From: Alphaproteobacteria bacterium UBA2784
GTDB taxonomy: Bacteria > Pseudomonadota > Alphaproteobacteria > Micropepsales > Micropepsaceae
Assembly (NCBI GenBank): GCA_002352285.1
Contig: DEIC01000011.1
Span: 1-64,000, forward strand
Direction: 5' to 3'
Length of the DNA: 64,000 nucleotides
A model generated the notes under the pieces. The model was not told the DNA's origin. It did no database searches and worked only from the letters and a program-made list of their open reading frames with translations. Of the stretch, positions 16,499 to 25,126 are shown piece by piece (position 1 is the first letter of the stretch; every line of letters starts with the position of its first letter). Position numbers and translations under genes: made by a program.

Positions 16499-18769
16499 AT
16501 GGAGTTCAACCGTAACATTGCGGCCTTGGTGATCACCGGCGTGATCGCGCTGGTCGCTGGCTGGCAGGTGATGCCGCTGATCTTTGGCGGTGGTGAGACG
16601 GAAACACGCGAAGCCCGCGACGTCAGTCCGGAAGAGGCCGCCCGCCGCGCGCGTGCCAAGGAATTGCGCGCTGCCGCGCGCCTGGCGACGGATCGCGTCA
16701 CCAACCCGAACAGCGAACCCGACATCGGCAACTGGATGCTGCATGGCCGCACCTATGACGAGCAGCGCTTTTCGCCGCTCACCCAGATCAACCGCGACAA
16801 TGTCGGAACGCTGGGTGTAGCGTGGGAATTCCGCACCAATACGGTGCGCGGCCTGGAATCGAGCCCCATCGTCGTTGATGGCATCATGTTCGCGTCAGGC
16901 AATTGGGGCGTCGTCTGGGCGCTTGATGCCAAGACCGGTGAATTGCTCTGGACCTATGATCCCGAAGTGCCGGGCGAATGGGCACGCAATGCCTGCTGCG
17001 ACATCGTCAATCGCGGTGTAGCGGTGTGGAAGGGCGGCGTGTTTGTCGCAACCCTTGATGGCCGTCTGGTGAAACTGGATGCCGATACCGGCAAGCCGAT
17101 CTGGGACATCAACACGATTGATCGCAACCGTTCTTACACGATTACGATGGCGCCGCGCATCATCAAGGACATGGTGATTGTCGGCAATGGCGGTGGCGAG
17201 TTTGGCGTGCGCGGCTACTTCACCGCGTACGACACCAAGACCGGCCGCCAGCTCTGGCGCTTCTATACAGTGCCGGGAAATCCGGAACTGCCGCTCGAAA
17301 ACCCGGAACTCGCGGCAGCCTTGCCCACCTGGTCAGATCAAGGCGGCAGCTTCAAATGGTGGGAACTGGGCGGCGGCGGCACGGTCTGGGATTCAATGGC
17401 CTATGATCCGGAGCTTGATCTTCTCTATGTCGGCACCGGCAATGGCAGCCCGTGGAGCCGCTTCATGCGCTCTCCCGGCGGCGGCGACAATCTCTATGTC
17501 TCCTCAATCCTGGCGATCAGGCCCGAGACAGGGGAACTCGTCTGGCATTATCAGACAACACCGGGCGACACGTGGGATTACACCGCGACCCAGCACATCG
17601 TTCTGGCTGATCTCAACATCAATGGCACGGTGCGCAAGGTGCTGATGCAGGCGCCCAAGAACGGCTTTTTCTATGTGATCGACCGCGAGACAGGAAAGCT
17701 GATCTCGGCTGACAATTACATCGCCGTGACATGGGCAAAGGGCATCGACTTCTCAACCGGCCGCCCGATTGAAAATCCCGAGGCGCTCTATAACGAGAAC
17801 ATGGCTGTGGTCGTGCCTGCGCCCGCCGGTGGCCACAACTGGCAGCCCATGGCGTGGAACCCGAATGACGGCCTCATGTACATCCCGGTGATGGAGCAGT
17901 CGGCAGGCATCTATTCGCGTGAGCGGCCCGAGGCCTATGTGCCCGGCATCTGGAACACCGGTAATGACTTCAGCGCCATTGTCGAATTCATCCAGAACGT
18001 GATCGCATCGGGTCAGACGCTGCCGCCCGTGCTTGGCTTCATACGCGCGTGGGATCCCGTGACACAGACCGAGCGCTGGTCGGTGCCGATGACGGGTTCC
18101 TGGAACTCCGGCATGATGACGACGGCGAGCGGCCTTCTGTTTGCAGGGGGCGGCGACGGCATTTTTGCTGCCTACAATTCCACTTCTGGCGAGCAATTGT
18201 GGAAGATCGATCTGACCACCGGCATTCTGGCCCCCTCAGTCACCTATACGGTTGATGGCGAGCAATATGTGGCAGTGGTGGCGGGATGGGGCGGCGTAGG
18301 CCTCACCAATCTGCGCGATCCCAACATGGCGGCAATCAAATACGGCACCAATCAGGGCCGCATCTTTGCCTTCAAACTGGGTGGCCGCCAGAGCGTGGAG
18401 CCGATTGCCGCCGAAGCGCGCGGCATGGAGGCGCCGCCTGAAGGCGTGCCCGATCCCGGCATGGTCGATCAGGGCTTCCGCCTCTACAACCGCAATTGTC
18501 TCGTGTGTCACGGCTTCTTTGCGGAATCGACCGGCGTGATCCCCGATCTGCGCATGAGCGATCGCGGCGTGTGGGATTCATGGGACGCGATCGTGCTGGA
18601 GGGCGCGCTGTCAGCCAATGGCATGGCCTCGTTCGCCGACGTGCTGAAGCCCGAAGACGTCGCCGACATCAGGGCCTATGTGCTGGCGCAAGCACAAAAG
18701 CTCTGGGCGGCTACGTCAGGCCCTGCTCCCGCACCCGCGCCCGAACCGGCACCCGAAACGCCGCAGTAA
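16499..18769 (+). CDS. PQQ-dependent quinohaemoprotein alcohol dehydrogenase
   Basis: This 756-residue periplasmic enzyme oxidises alcohols with PQQ and passes electrons to its own haem c. It has one N-terminal membrane segment (residues 6-26), an eight-bladed propeller with repeated W-docking motifs (GALVWEYD-like), and the adjacent cysteines C166-C167 that form the vicinal disulfide ring over PQQ. The putative catalytic base is Asp360 in PGDTWDYTATQ. The haem site is C667-x-x-C670-H671, and the tail is Pro/Ala-rich. WDYT lacks the extra Asp seen in lanthanide-type WDYD, suggesting a calcium enzyme. The ATG at 16499 follows a G-rich ribosome site; a TTG at 16469 is less likely. Confidence 0.92.
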   Translation: MEFNRNIAALVITGVIALVAGWQVMPLIFGGGETETREARDVSPEEAARRARAKELRAAARLATDRVTNPNSEPDIGNWMLHGRTYDEQRFSPLTQINRDNVGTLGVAWEFRTNTVRGLESSPIVVDGIMFASGNWGVVWALDAKTGELLWTYDPEVPGEWARNACCDIVNRGVAVWKGGVFVATLDGRLVKLDADTGKPIWDINTIDRNRSYTITMAPRIIKDMVIVGNGGGEFGVRGYFTAYDTKTGRQLWRFYTVPGNPELPLENPELAAALPTWSDQGGSFKWWELGGGGTVWDSMAYDPELDLLYVGTGNGSPWSRFMRSPGGGDNLYVSSILAIRPETGELVWHYQTTPGDTWDYTATQHIVLADLNINGTVRKVLMQAPKNGFFYVIDRETGKLISADNYIAVTWAKGIDFSTGRPIENPEALYNENMAVVVPAPAGGHNWQPMAWNPNDGLMYIPVMEQSAGIYSRERPEAYVPGIWNTGNDFSAIVEFIQNVIASGQTLPPVLGFIRAWDPVTQTERWSVPMTGSWNSGMMTTASGLLFAGGGDGIFAAYNSTSGEQLWKIDLTTGILAPSVTYTVDGEQYVAVVAGWGGVGLTNLRDPNMAAIKYGTNQGRIFAFKLGGRQSVEPIAAEARGMEAPPEGVPDPGMVDQGFRLYNRNCLVCHGFFAESTGVIPDLRMSDRGVWDSWDAIVLEGALSANGMASFADVLKPEDVADIRAYVLAQAQKLWAATSGPAPAPAPEPAPETPQ

Positions 18770-18771
18770 GT

Positions 18772-19938
18772 TCAGACGGAAAGGGTGTTGAGCGCGTGTA
18801 GCAGCGCCTCAACATCTCTTTCATCGTGATAGATGCCAAAGCCGATGCGCAGGCGGTCTGCGCGGTAATCCGTCATCACGCGCTTTGCCGCCAGCGCATC
18901 GTGAATCGCGCCAGCCTTCTGCGTAATGAAGGTCAGAAACCGCCCGCGTGATGGCGCATCCGCAACCGCCAGCATGTGCGCTGCCAACACGCCGCTCTCG
19001 CCAAGCCCGTCGAGAAACTGCTGCTGCAACGCCAGCACATGCGCGTGCTGTGCGCCGAGGGAGATGCCCAGCGATTGCTGCCAGCGCATCACGGCATTGA
19101 GGCGATAAAGGCCGGAGGGATCAAATGTTGCGCCCGCAAAGCGCGAGCCATCGCTGCCATAGCCTATGCGTCCGTCGCGCGGCTTTTCCAGCGCGCCAAA
19201 CTCTGCATACCAGCCCGTATCGCGTGGCCGTGGCCCGTAACCCGGCGGACAATGCATGAAGCACACGCCTTCGCCCGCCATCGCATATTTGTAGCCGCCC
19301 GCAAGATAGAACGCGCGCCCCGCAATCGCCGAAAGATCCGTCTCGATCGCCATGAAGCCGTGATAGCCATCGATCACGATGAAATGCGCGTGTGGCGAAA
19401 GCGCAGCCACCAACCCGGCAATATCCGGCACGATGAAGCCGGAGTTGAAAAAGACGTGGCTCACAAAGGCAATGTCAAAGCCGCCCGCGCTGGCCGCCGC
19501 TGCAAATCGCGCCGCGAATGTTTCGTGCGGCTGCAACGGCACACGCACGATCTCGGCAAGGCCTTCCTCCTCCAGCCGCATGGTCTGGCGGGTGAAGGAG
19601 TGAAACTCGGCATCACTGGCAAGGATGCGCAAGGTCTTTCCCGCCGGAAAACACGAGAAAAGCCGCACCACAAAATCATGCGTATTCGGCGCAAACACGA
19701 TACTGCCGGGATCGGGCAGATGCAGCACGCGCGCCACATGGCGCTGCGCCTCGGGCAGCACGGTGCCGAATACATGGCCCCATTTGTCATCCAGAAGGCG
19801 CGCCGCGTCATCCCACGCCTGCATCTGCGCCGTGCGGGAAACATCGGGCCATGGATGATGCGAATGGGCTGCAAAGTGAAGCGGCGCACCTGGAGCCCCC
19901 ACACTCTGCGAAAAATGTGCCTTGAGGCTCAGCATCAA
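18772..19938 (-). CDS. Class V-fold PLP enzyme, probable kynureninase
   Basis: This 388-residue PLP enzyme has the lysine motif GGYKYAMAGEGVCFMH, with Lys217 as the Schiff-base residue and IVIDGYHGFMAIE supplying the PLP-binding Asp. The layout matches kynureninase and related class V enzymes, although the N-terminal signature is divergent (FAAHSHHPWPDVS). Its start is 2 bp from the stop of the tryptophan 2,3-dioxygenase gene, so they are surely cotranscribed. This supports cleavage of kynurenine or hydroxykynurenine to anthranilates and alanine. The formamidase step is not encoded here. Another class V activity cannot be excluded. Confidence 0.78.
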   Translation of the reverse strand: MMLSLKAHFSQSVGAPGAPLHFAAHSHHPWPDVSRTAQMQAWDDAARLLDDKWGHVFGTVLPEAQRHVARVLHLPDPGSIVFAPNTHDFVVRLFSCFPAGKTLRILASDAEFHSFTRQTMRLEEEGLAEIVRVPLQPHETFAARFAAAASAGGFDIAFVSHVFFNSGFIVPDIAGLVAALSPHAHFIVIDGYHGFMAIETDLSAIAGRAFYLAGGYKYAMAGEGVCFMHCPPGYGPRPRDTGWYAEFGALEKPRDGRIGYGSDGSRFAGATFDPSGLYRLNAVMRWQQSLGISLGAQHAHVLALQQQFLDGLGESGVLAAHMLAVADAPSRGRFLTFITQKAGAIHDALAAKRVMTDYRADRLRIGFGIYHDERDVEALLHALNTLSV

Positions 19939-19940
19939 GC

Positions 19941-21011
19941 TCAGGCCTCGAAGCGATAGCGCATGGCGCGCCGCACATCATCCGGCAGCTTCGGCATGGC
20001 AGAGCGCGGGATCAGGAATGTGGTAAGCGCGAAAAGATCGTTGAACACGCGATGCTCGTCAGCCGTTGCGCGCAGATATTGCGCGCCGGACGATCCGCCC
20101 GTACCCACCTTGGAGCCAATCATGCGCGAGACCATCAACGCATGGCGCAGCCGCCACAGCGCCATTTGCTCATCAAGGTCCATGAACGCATGCAACAGGC
20201 GGAAGGGCAGTTGCAGCGCGGGCTCGTCACGGTAGAGGAAGATGAAAAGGGCTGCCTGCAACGCGCGGCGCGACATCACAAAGCCGCCTTGCGCGCGGAT
20301 CGCCGCATAACGCGCATCGTCAATCAGCGCGTCAAGAATGGCGCGGCTCTTCTCCAGCGCCGCCGTCTGCACCTGCTTTTCCTGCGCCGATAACTGCGGA
20401 TGCGCGGCGATCATGGCGATGTCGCCCTTCAACATCGCATCCAGTGCCGCGCCATAGGCCTCGCGGAAGGTAAAGCCGCCCATCTCCACAAAGGGCGTGC
20501 GCGAAAGCCAGGCATCAAGTGCTGCCAGCACCGTGCGCTTTTCCTCCTCGGCCTTGACGCGCGTGCGCGCATCTTCCGGCAGCCGCGTATCGAACGTATG
20601 GCCGTCAAATGAGAGGCGGCGCGCGCGCGAAAGCCCCAGCCGCGCTTCGATGATGCGGAACTGCTCGCTTTGAAAGCCCGAGGCGGGCACCAGCATGTTG
20701 CGGAACTCAAGGAAATCCATCGGCGTCATGGTTTCCAGAATGTCGATCTGGGCAACCAGATGCCGCTGGATGCGCACGATACGCTCGGCGGCGTGCACGG
20801 CACGGCCCAGATCGGCCTCATCGACGCTGTCTTCGCCGAAGATGCCGTCAATCAGGCCGATCTCGTGGATGATCTGCTTGAACCACAGCTCATAGGATTG
20901 ATGGATGATGATGAAAAGCATCTCGTCATGCGCGGGCGTGCCGCGCCGCGCACTTTCCGGCGCCTGCGCCGAAAGGATGCGGGAGAGCTGGAGATAGGAA
21001 GCGTAGTCCAT
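19941..21011 (-). CDS. kynA: Tryptophan 2,3-dioxygenase
   Basis: This 356-residue haem enzyme opens the indole ring of tryptophan to N-formylkynurenine, the first step of the kynurenine route. Family features are LFIIIHQSYELWFKQIIHE near the N-terminus, LEFRNMLVPASGFQSEQFRIIE, the substrate loop GTGGSSGAQYL and the distal haem-ligand region DEHRVFNDLF. The ATG at 21011 is preferred (MDYASYLQL). A longer frame that would start near 21314 runs through a palindromic repeat and is spurious. It is the promoter-proximal gene of a pair with the kynureninase-like enzyme. Confidence 0.92.
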   Translation of the reverse strand: MDYASYLQLSRILSAQAPESARRGTPAHDEMLFIIIHQSYELWFKQIIHEIGLIDGIFGEDSVDEADLGRAVHAAERIVRIQRHLVAQIDILETMTPMDFLEFRNMLVPASGFQSEQFRIIEARLGLSRARRLSFDGHTFDTRLPEDARTRVKAEEEKRTVLAALDAWLSRTPFVEMGGFTFREAYGAALDAMLKGDIAMIAAHPQLSAQEKQVQTAALEKSRAILDALIDDARYAAIRAQGGFVMSRRALQAALFIFLYRDEPALQLPFRLLHAFMDLDEQMALWRLRHALMVSRMIGSKVGTGGSSGAQYLRATADEHRVFNDLFALTTFLIPRSAMPKLPDDVRRAMRYRFEA

Positions 21012-21124
21012 CTGCGTTACCTGTTTGCGGAGCCTGCTGGCGTTGCGCGCAAACTGATCCAGGCGGGGAGGCAGTGCAAGGAAAGAGTGGGTGACGCGCG
21101 GCAGTGCAACGCAATCAAACCTTT

Positions 21125-21282
21125 GCCTCCCCCGTTCTTGGGGGAGGCCAGCGATGCTTTTGCATCGCGGGTGGGGGGCACCATATCCCAACTCAGTGCA
21201 GCGTCCCGCAACCCCACCGGACTTGCAATTCGTGCAAACGCACTCATGCAAGCCCCGCCTCCCCTTTAAGAAAAGGGGAGGC
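21125..21282. repeat. Composite palindromic repeat, family A, copy 2 (hybrid left half)
   Basis: Outer hairpins GCCTCCCCC...GGGGGAGGC (left) and GCCTCCCC...GGGGAGGC (right) flank the core GGTGGGGGGCACCAT...CCCGCAACCCCACCGG. The left half also carries CCAGCGATGC...GCATCGCGGG, which is otherwise the hallmark of family B copies. It occupies the 370-bp gap upstream of the dioxygenase gene, where no gene is seen. Confidence 0.85.
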
Positions 21283-21329
21283 GCAACCAAGGAGCAGGCT
21301 GACTGAGATGACACAGAGACAGCGCCAGT

Positions 21330-21360
21330 AAGAAAGGGCCGGGGTCTCCCCCGGGCCCTT
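21330..21360 (-). terminator. Intrinsic terminator of the DUF2541-like gene
   Basis: On the minus strand AAGGGCCCGGGG pairs with CCCCGGCCCTT with a single-base bulge, and the T-rich stretch TTTCTTAC follows. It lies 22 bp behind the stop at 21383. Confidence 0.7.
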
Positions 21361-21382
21361 GAACATCAGCGCTGCCAGCTGA

Positions 21383-22105
21383 TCACGGACGATAGATGCC
21401 AATCGTCACGAATGACCGTGACTGGGGCCGGCACACCATCACCACCTTGCGCACATTGCGCTCGCTGCCATGCAGATCGACAGAATAGGTGCGGTCCTCG
21501 CGCATATAGCCGCCGTCGCCGACGGTGACATTGCGCGTGCGGCCATTGCCATAATGGATCGTGATGCGGCGGCAGAATGCATCATCATCCGTGGCGCGGA
21601 AGCCAAGCCGGTCCATAGAACCGGCAAAGCGGGTGAACTGCTGCTCGCGGTCGCCGCCAAACCAGGAATGGAAGGTTTCATAGCCGATCAGCTCCCAGTT
21701 CGCGCCGCCGCCACCGCCGCCCGAGCGCAGATCGCCCCAGCCCGAAATGCCGATGCGCGTGCGGCCATTGCCCGTCGAGCGGCAACGGAATGTGAGCCGC
21801 GTGATGTTGCGCTCGGCGCCCGGCAGATCAACCTGGATATGATTGCCCTCGCGCAGATTGCCGCTGAAAATGTCGCGCGTATTGCCATTGGCAAAATGCG
21901 CGCGGATGAAGCGGCACGTGGCAGAATGGTTGTTCGCCTTGATCTTGATCCGCGAATAGCGGCCATTAGGCGGATAGACGGTTTCGGTTGAATCGCCCTG
22001 ACCGAAATAGGCAGACGAGAACTGGATCCAGTCGTCTGCTGCAGCCGGCGCCGCCGTAAAGGCCAGGCCCGCCAGCGCGGCAAGGCCAATGATGAATTTG
22101 CGCAT
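21383..22105 (-). CDS. Secreted protein with a tandemly duplicated DUF2541-like domain
   Basis: The 240-residue precursor has a signal peptide (MRKFIIGLAALAGLAF, cleavage after AAA). It contains two tandem copies of a roughly 100-residue beta-rich domain. Each copy shows a CRxI/F strand, a GNxRTR turn (NGNTRDIFSGN and NGRTRNVTVGD), a conserved DLPGAERN or DLHGSERN motif, a C+-containing strand and a final IGI strand. A Gly-rich linker (SGGGGGGA) joins them. This resembles DUF2541 proteins; the function is unknown. Two conserved Cys per repeat suggest one disulfide in each domain. The start at 22105 is set by the signal peptide. Confidence 0.78.
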   Translation of the reverse strand: MRKFIIGLAALAGLAFTAAPAAADDWIQFSSAYFGQGDSTETVYPPNGRYSRIKIKANNHSATCRFIRAHFANGNTRDIFSGNLREGNHIQVDLPGAERNITRLTFRCRSTGNGRTRIGISGWGDLRSGGGGGGANWELIGYETFHSWFGGDREQQFTRFAGSMDRLGFRATDDDAFCRRITIHYGNGRTRNVTVGDGGYMREDRTYSVDLHGSERNVRKVVMVCRPQSRSFVTIGIYRP

Positions 22106-22269
22106 GTGCTGTCCTCCCGAATGAAACACGCATCCACTTGAACGCGATGTTACATCACATGCCGTCGCGGCAAAACCCGCGCCTGCCGCTGTTTTCTGCA
22201 CCATTGGCACGTTCAGACGTCACATTTGCTGCCGACTGACCGGCGGGCAGGGCGTGCCTGAATGCATGT

Positions 22270-22908
22270 TCAGGTCACGGGCGTGAAAATGCCGGTTGTG
22301 CGGTCAAGCCGCATCAGCGCGCCACTCGTGATGTCGAAATAGAGACCATGGATCGAAAGACGCCCATCCGCCACGCGCTCGGCGATCCAGGGAAAGGTCA
22401 TCAGGTTGGTCAGGCTGGTCTTGACGCCCTCGATCTCGGTCAGATGGCAAAGACGCAGGTGATCCGCCGCGCGTCCCTCGCGCGCGGCAATGGTGCGCGC
22501 CCGCTCCCGCGCCGGAATGGCCACCTGCATCCACGGTTCGATGAAGTCGGTTGTGTGCGCTTGCGCATTCATGCCGACCAGCGTGGCGATGCCGCCGCAA
22601 CGCGCATGGCCGAGCACGACCATATTCTCGACCTCAAGCCCCTTGACCGCAAACTCGATGGCCGCCGATGTGCCGTGATAGTCGCCATCGGGCGCATACG
22701 GTGGCACCACATTGGCCACATTGCGCACCATGAAGACATCGCCCGGTGCGGTATCAAACGTGATCGCCGGATCAACGCGCGCATCGGCACAGCCGATGAT
22801 CATGGTCTTGGGCCGCTGGCCGCGCGTGGCCAGCTCTTCAAAGAGCTTGTGGTTCGCGGCGTAATAACCGTCGCGGAACCGCCGATAGCCTGCAAGCAGA
22901 TGATCCAT
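22270..22908 (-). CDS. Beta-class carbonic anhydrase
   Basis: This 212-residue zinc enzyme interconverts CO2 and bicarbonate in the cytoplasm. The active-site motifs are intact: CADARVDP (Cys, Asp-Arg dyad), FMVRNVANVVPPY, and HARCGG with the remaining His and Cys zinc ligands. Length and spacing are typical of the family. The ATG at 22908 has AAGGGG upstream and begins the domain (MDHLLAGYRRF), so the longer in-frame start is unlikely. It is divergent from the secreted-protein gene at 23058. No operon partner is evident. Confidence 0.94.
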   Translation of the reverse strand: MDHLLAGYRRFRDGYYAANHKLFEELATRGQRPKTMIIGCADARVDPAITFDTAPGDVFMVRNVANVVPPYAPDGDYHGTSAAIEFAVKGLEVENMVVLGHARCGGIATLVGMNAQAHTTDFIEPWMQVAIPARERARTIAAREGRAADHLRLCHLTEIEGVKTSLTNLMTFPWIAERVADGRLSIHGLYFDITSGALMRLDRTTGIFTPVT

Positions 22909-23057
22909 TGCGCCCCTTTTTCTCCCGTGCACCGTTTAAGACACAATGAAACGGATGAAAAGCCGGAGAATTTTGCAGTGCACAAGTCCAACGGAAACGT
23001 CGCGATGCATGTGTGAAGTGATAGAATGGCGCATTGGCGGTTAAGGGAGGGGATTCC

Positions 23058-23912
23058 ATGCGATCGATGAAACCGCTTGGCATAGTTCTTTCAGCGTTTC
23101 TGGTTTTGCTGGCCACGCCCGCCCGCGCCGGGGGCGTTCAGCCGCCGGAATATCTGCACAGCACCGCTGAAGTCGATGCCGCAGCCACCGCAACCCGTAC
23201 GGAGGCAGAAAACTGCCGTCTGCTGGCCGAGGGCATGCAGATGGCGCTTGATAATCCCGACGCCATTCTTCTCCTCAACAACAATGCAGTACAGATCATC
23301 ATGCCGCGCCATGTGGATGAGCTGATCGCGCGTCTGCGCCTGCTCTACATCGCCGATCCCGATTCGGTGAGCCAGCACAAGGCGGGTCTGGCAACCGCCC
23401 TGGGCATTCCCGAATGGACGCTGGATGGCATTCTCGATGCCGACAGCCTGATGAGCGATATGGCGGGCGGCGCCGTAATGGGCCTGCTGCGCGAACACTT
23501 CGCCAACGACATCGCAACCGCGCGCACGCGGATGGAAAATACCATCCGTGCCTGCGCCGCAATCCAGCAGATGGCAGAACTCTATCTGGTCGGGTTGGAG
23601 GAGCGCCGCAAAGAGCTTCTGGGCGCGGGCGCCCAAACCGTGACCTATGCCGGCAATGATCTCCTCATTAACGGCCTGCCGCTGGATGTGTGCATGCATG
23701 CCAGCATGGATCCTTATGACGGCGAGCTCTATCCGTGCGAGGGCTATGCCGCCAACCGCTTCTGCCAGTCAAAAGGCCATGCGGCGCAAATCTCGTTCCA
23801 GTGGATTTATCTGGCGCGCAGTTCCTATCCCGATGGCTCGGTTTGCGACAAGGGCGAGGAATTCGGCTGCGCTGCCTTCACCGAAATCACGTGCGGTTCC
23901 CCTCCGGGGTGA
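23058..23912 (+). CDS. Secreted helical protein with a cysteine-rich C-terminal domain
   Basis: The 284-residue precursor has a signal peptide (LGIVLSAFLVLLATPARA) and a long helical region (about residues 45-190). A compact C-terminal domain follows, holding seven cysteines in about 75 residues, including VCMHASMDPYDGELYPCEG, NRFCQSKGH, SVCDKGEEFGCAAF and TEITC. Two related PYDGELYP/SYPDGSVC turns suggest a small duplicated fold. GGGAGGGG just before 23058 selects this start. I recognise no family. Secretion and several disulfides are inferred; the helical part resembles a bacterial solute-binding or coiled scaffold but is not diagnostic. Confidence 0.72.
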   Translation: MRSMKPLGIVLSAFLVLLATPARAGGVQPPEYLHSTAEVDAAATATRTEAENCRLLAEGMQMALDNPDAILLLNNNAVQIIMPRHVDELIARLRLLYIADPDSVSQHKAGLATALGIPEWTLDGILDADSLMSDMAGGAVMGLLREHFANDIATARTRMENTIRACAAIQQMAELYLVGLEERRKELLGAGAQTVTYAGNDLLINGLPLDVCMHASMDPYDGELYPCEGYAANRFCQSKGHAAQISFQWIYLARSSYPDGSVCDKGEEFGCAAFTEITCGSPPG

Positions 23913-23921
23913 GGGGCAGCC

Positions 23922-24608
23922 CTAAATTGGCCCAGGCGGCGTAAGAAAGAACAGCAGCGCGTTGACAGCGTGCTCGAGTTCCCGCCCCCTTCCCCTGGCA
24001 AGGTGACTTCTAAACTCCGGAAAGTCAAACCCGCGCGGCAACTGGGAGGACGCAACGAAACCCACCACCGCATCGTCATAGCGCCGCTCTATCGCTTGAA
24101 AAACGCCGACCTCCGGCAGCAATGGATGCAGCCTCATGCCTATCAGAAGATTGATCACGCGAATGGCCGACAATGGGTCTGCCCCGGTCTTTATATCGGT
24201 GAGCAGCGCAATGAGTCTTTTGCGAATGGCTTCGCTGTAAGGCGTGAATGTGTCGTATCTGACAACGTATGGCTCTGGTTCACGTATGTGCTCTTCACGT
24301 CTGAAGTGATAGTTCCAATATCTATACGCGGTTCTATCGTACCTCGCGCCCGTGAATCGGCCATCGCGGATGGAAATGAGGGCCTCCGATCCGTCCTGCC
24401 CGCATTGCGAGCAGTCTCTTCCATATCCGGGAATTTCCCGGTCATAGCAAAGTTCCCACGCCGAGTCATGATCCTCAAGAGGCACTTCATCACCCGGGCG
24501 CAGCACGAGCAGGCGTAGATAGCCGAACTTGTACTGAATGACGTTGGGATAAGTGCTCCCGCACGCTGGGCACGCGGTATCGGTTATGAAATCATTGAAC
24601 GTACCCAT
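23922..24608 (-). CDS. Orphan protein with two zinc-ribbon-like Cys pairs
   Basis: This 228-residue cytoplasmic protein has no recognised family. Near the N-terminus CPACG (residues 13-17) and CSQCG (about residues 67-71) could form one treble-clef or ribbon zinc site. The region between them holds PGDEVPLEDHDSAWELCYD, and the C-terminal half is helical. Compared with neighbours the gene uses more AT-ending codons and lies in a locally lower-GC stretch, with unassigned genes or gaps around it. Recent horizontal acquisition is therefore plausible. It ends 10 bp from the stop of the convergent secreted-protein gene. Confidence 0.6.
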   Translation of the reverse strand: MGTFNDFITDTACPACGSTYPNVIQYKFGYLRLLVLRPGDEVPLEDHDSAWELCYDREIPGYGRDCSQCGQDGSEALISIRDGRFTGARYDRTAYRYWNYHFRREEHIREPEPYVVRYDTFTPYSEAIRKRLIALLTDIKTGADPLSAIRVINLLIGMRLHPLLPEVGVFQAIERRYDDAVVGFVASSQLPRGFDFPEFRSHLARGRGRELEHAVNALLFFLTPPGPI

Positions 24609-24733
24609 ATCAGTGCCTGGAATCCGACGAGGGTTCTGTGTCTAGGAGACAACGACACGCGCGGCAGCGCAAGGGCTGTGCAGTGAACTGCGCGGCACTG
24701 CTTCATCCATTATGCCAGCATTGCCATTGCCTG

Positions 24734-25003
24734 CTACTTGGAGAAATCCTGCTCAAAGCCAGCAATGGCTTCGAGCAGCGTGGGATAGAATTTTCCGCGT
24801 TCTTCGGGCGGGCAATCATAGAACAGCTCAAGAGTCGTTGCTTGCGGACGCAGTGGTTCAATGGGCGCCCCATTCTCCTTGAACGAAATCCAGTCCATTT
24901 GCTGCACGCCAAACCTGCCTGTCTCGAGGTTTTCAAGGCAAGTAAAGACATGGACATATGTGTCGCCGTGACGAAGCACAGTGTGCACGCGATAGAGCGT
25001 CAT
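24734..25003 (-). CDS. Small orphan protein
   Basis: This roughly 89-residue protein has beta-strand-rich sequence (TLYRVHTVLRHGDTYVHVFTC) followed by a helical, acidic C-terminus (LLEAIAGFEQDFSK). I recognise no family. An in-frame ATG at 25039 or 25069 would extend it; no start has a clear ribosome site, so the 5' end is uncertain. It shares the lower-GC character of the preceding gene, and the two may form a small foreign islet with about 125 bp of empty sequence between them. Confidence 0.5.
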   Translation of the reverse strand: MTLYRVHTVLRHGDTYVHVFTCLENLETGRFGVQQMDWISFKENGAPIEPLRPQATTLELFYDCPPEERGKFYPTLLEAIAGFEQDFSK

Positions 25004-25126
25004 GGGATGAAGCGCGAGATGCGCGCGGTTTGAGTGCATAAGCGGACCGGGTTCAGCCGCCGCAGGCATTCATTATTCTGGCGCGATCAGTCTGTCGAGA
25101 GTGAGTGGTTGCGCAAAACTCCCCCT

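Noticed and set aside
18976..19959. A 327-codon frame antisense to the kynureninase-like gene
   Set aside because: No ribosome site, no domain, and it exists only because of GC-rich codon bias on the opposite strand.
21012..21314. N-terminal extension of tryptophan 2,3-dioxygenase
   Set aside because: The extension translates repeat A2; conserved sequence begins at the ATG at 21011.
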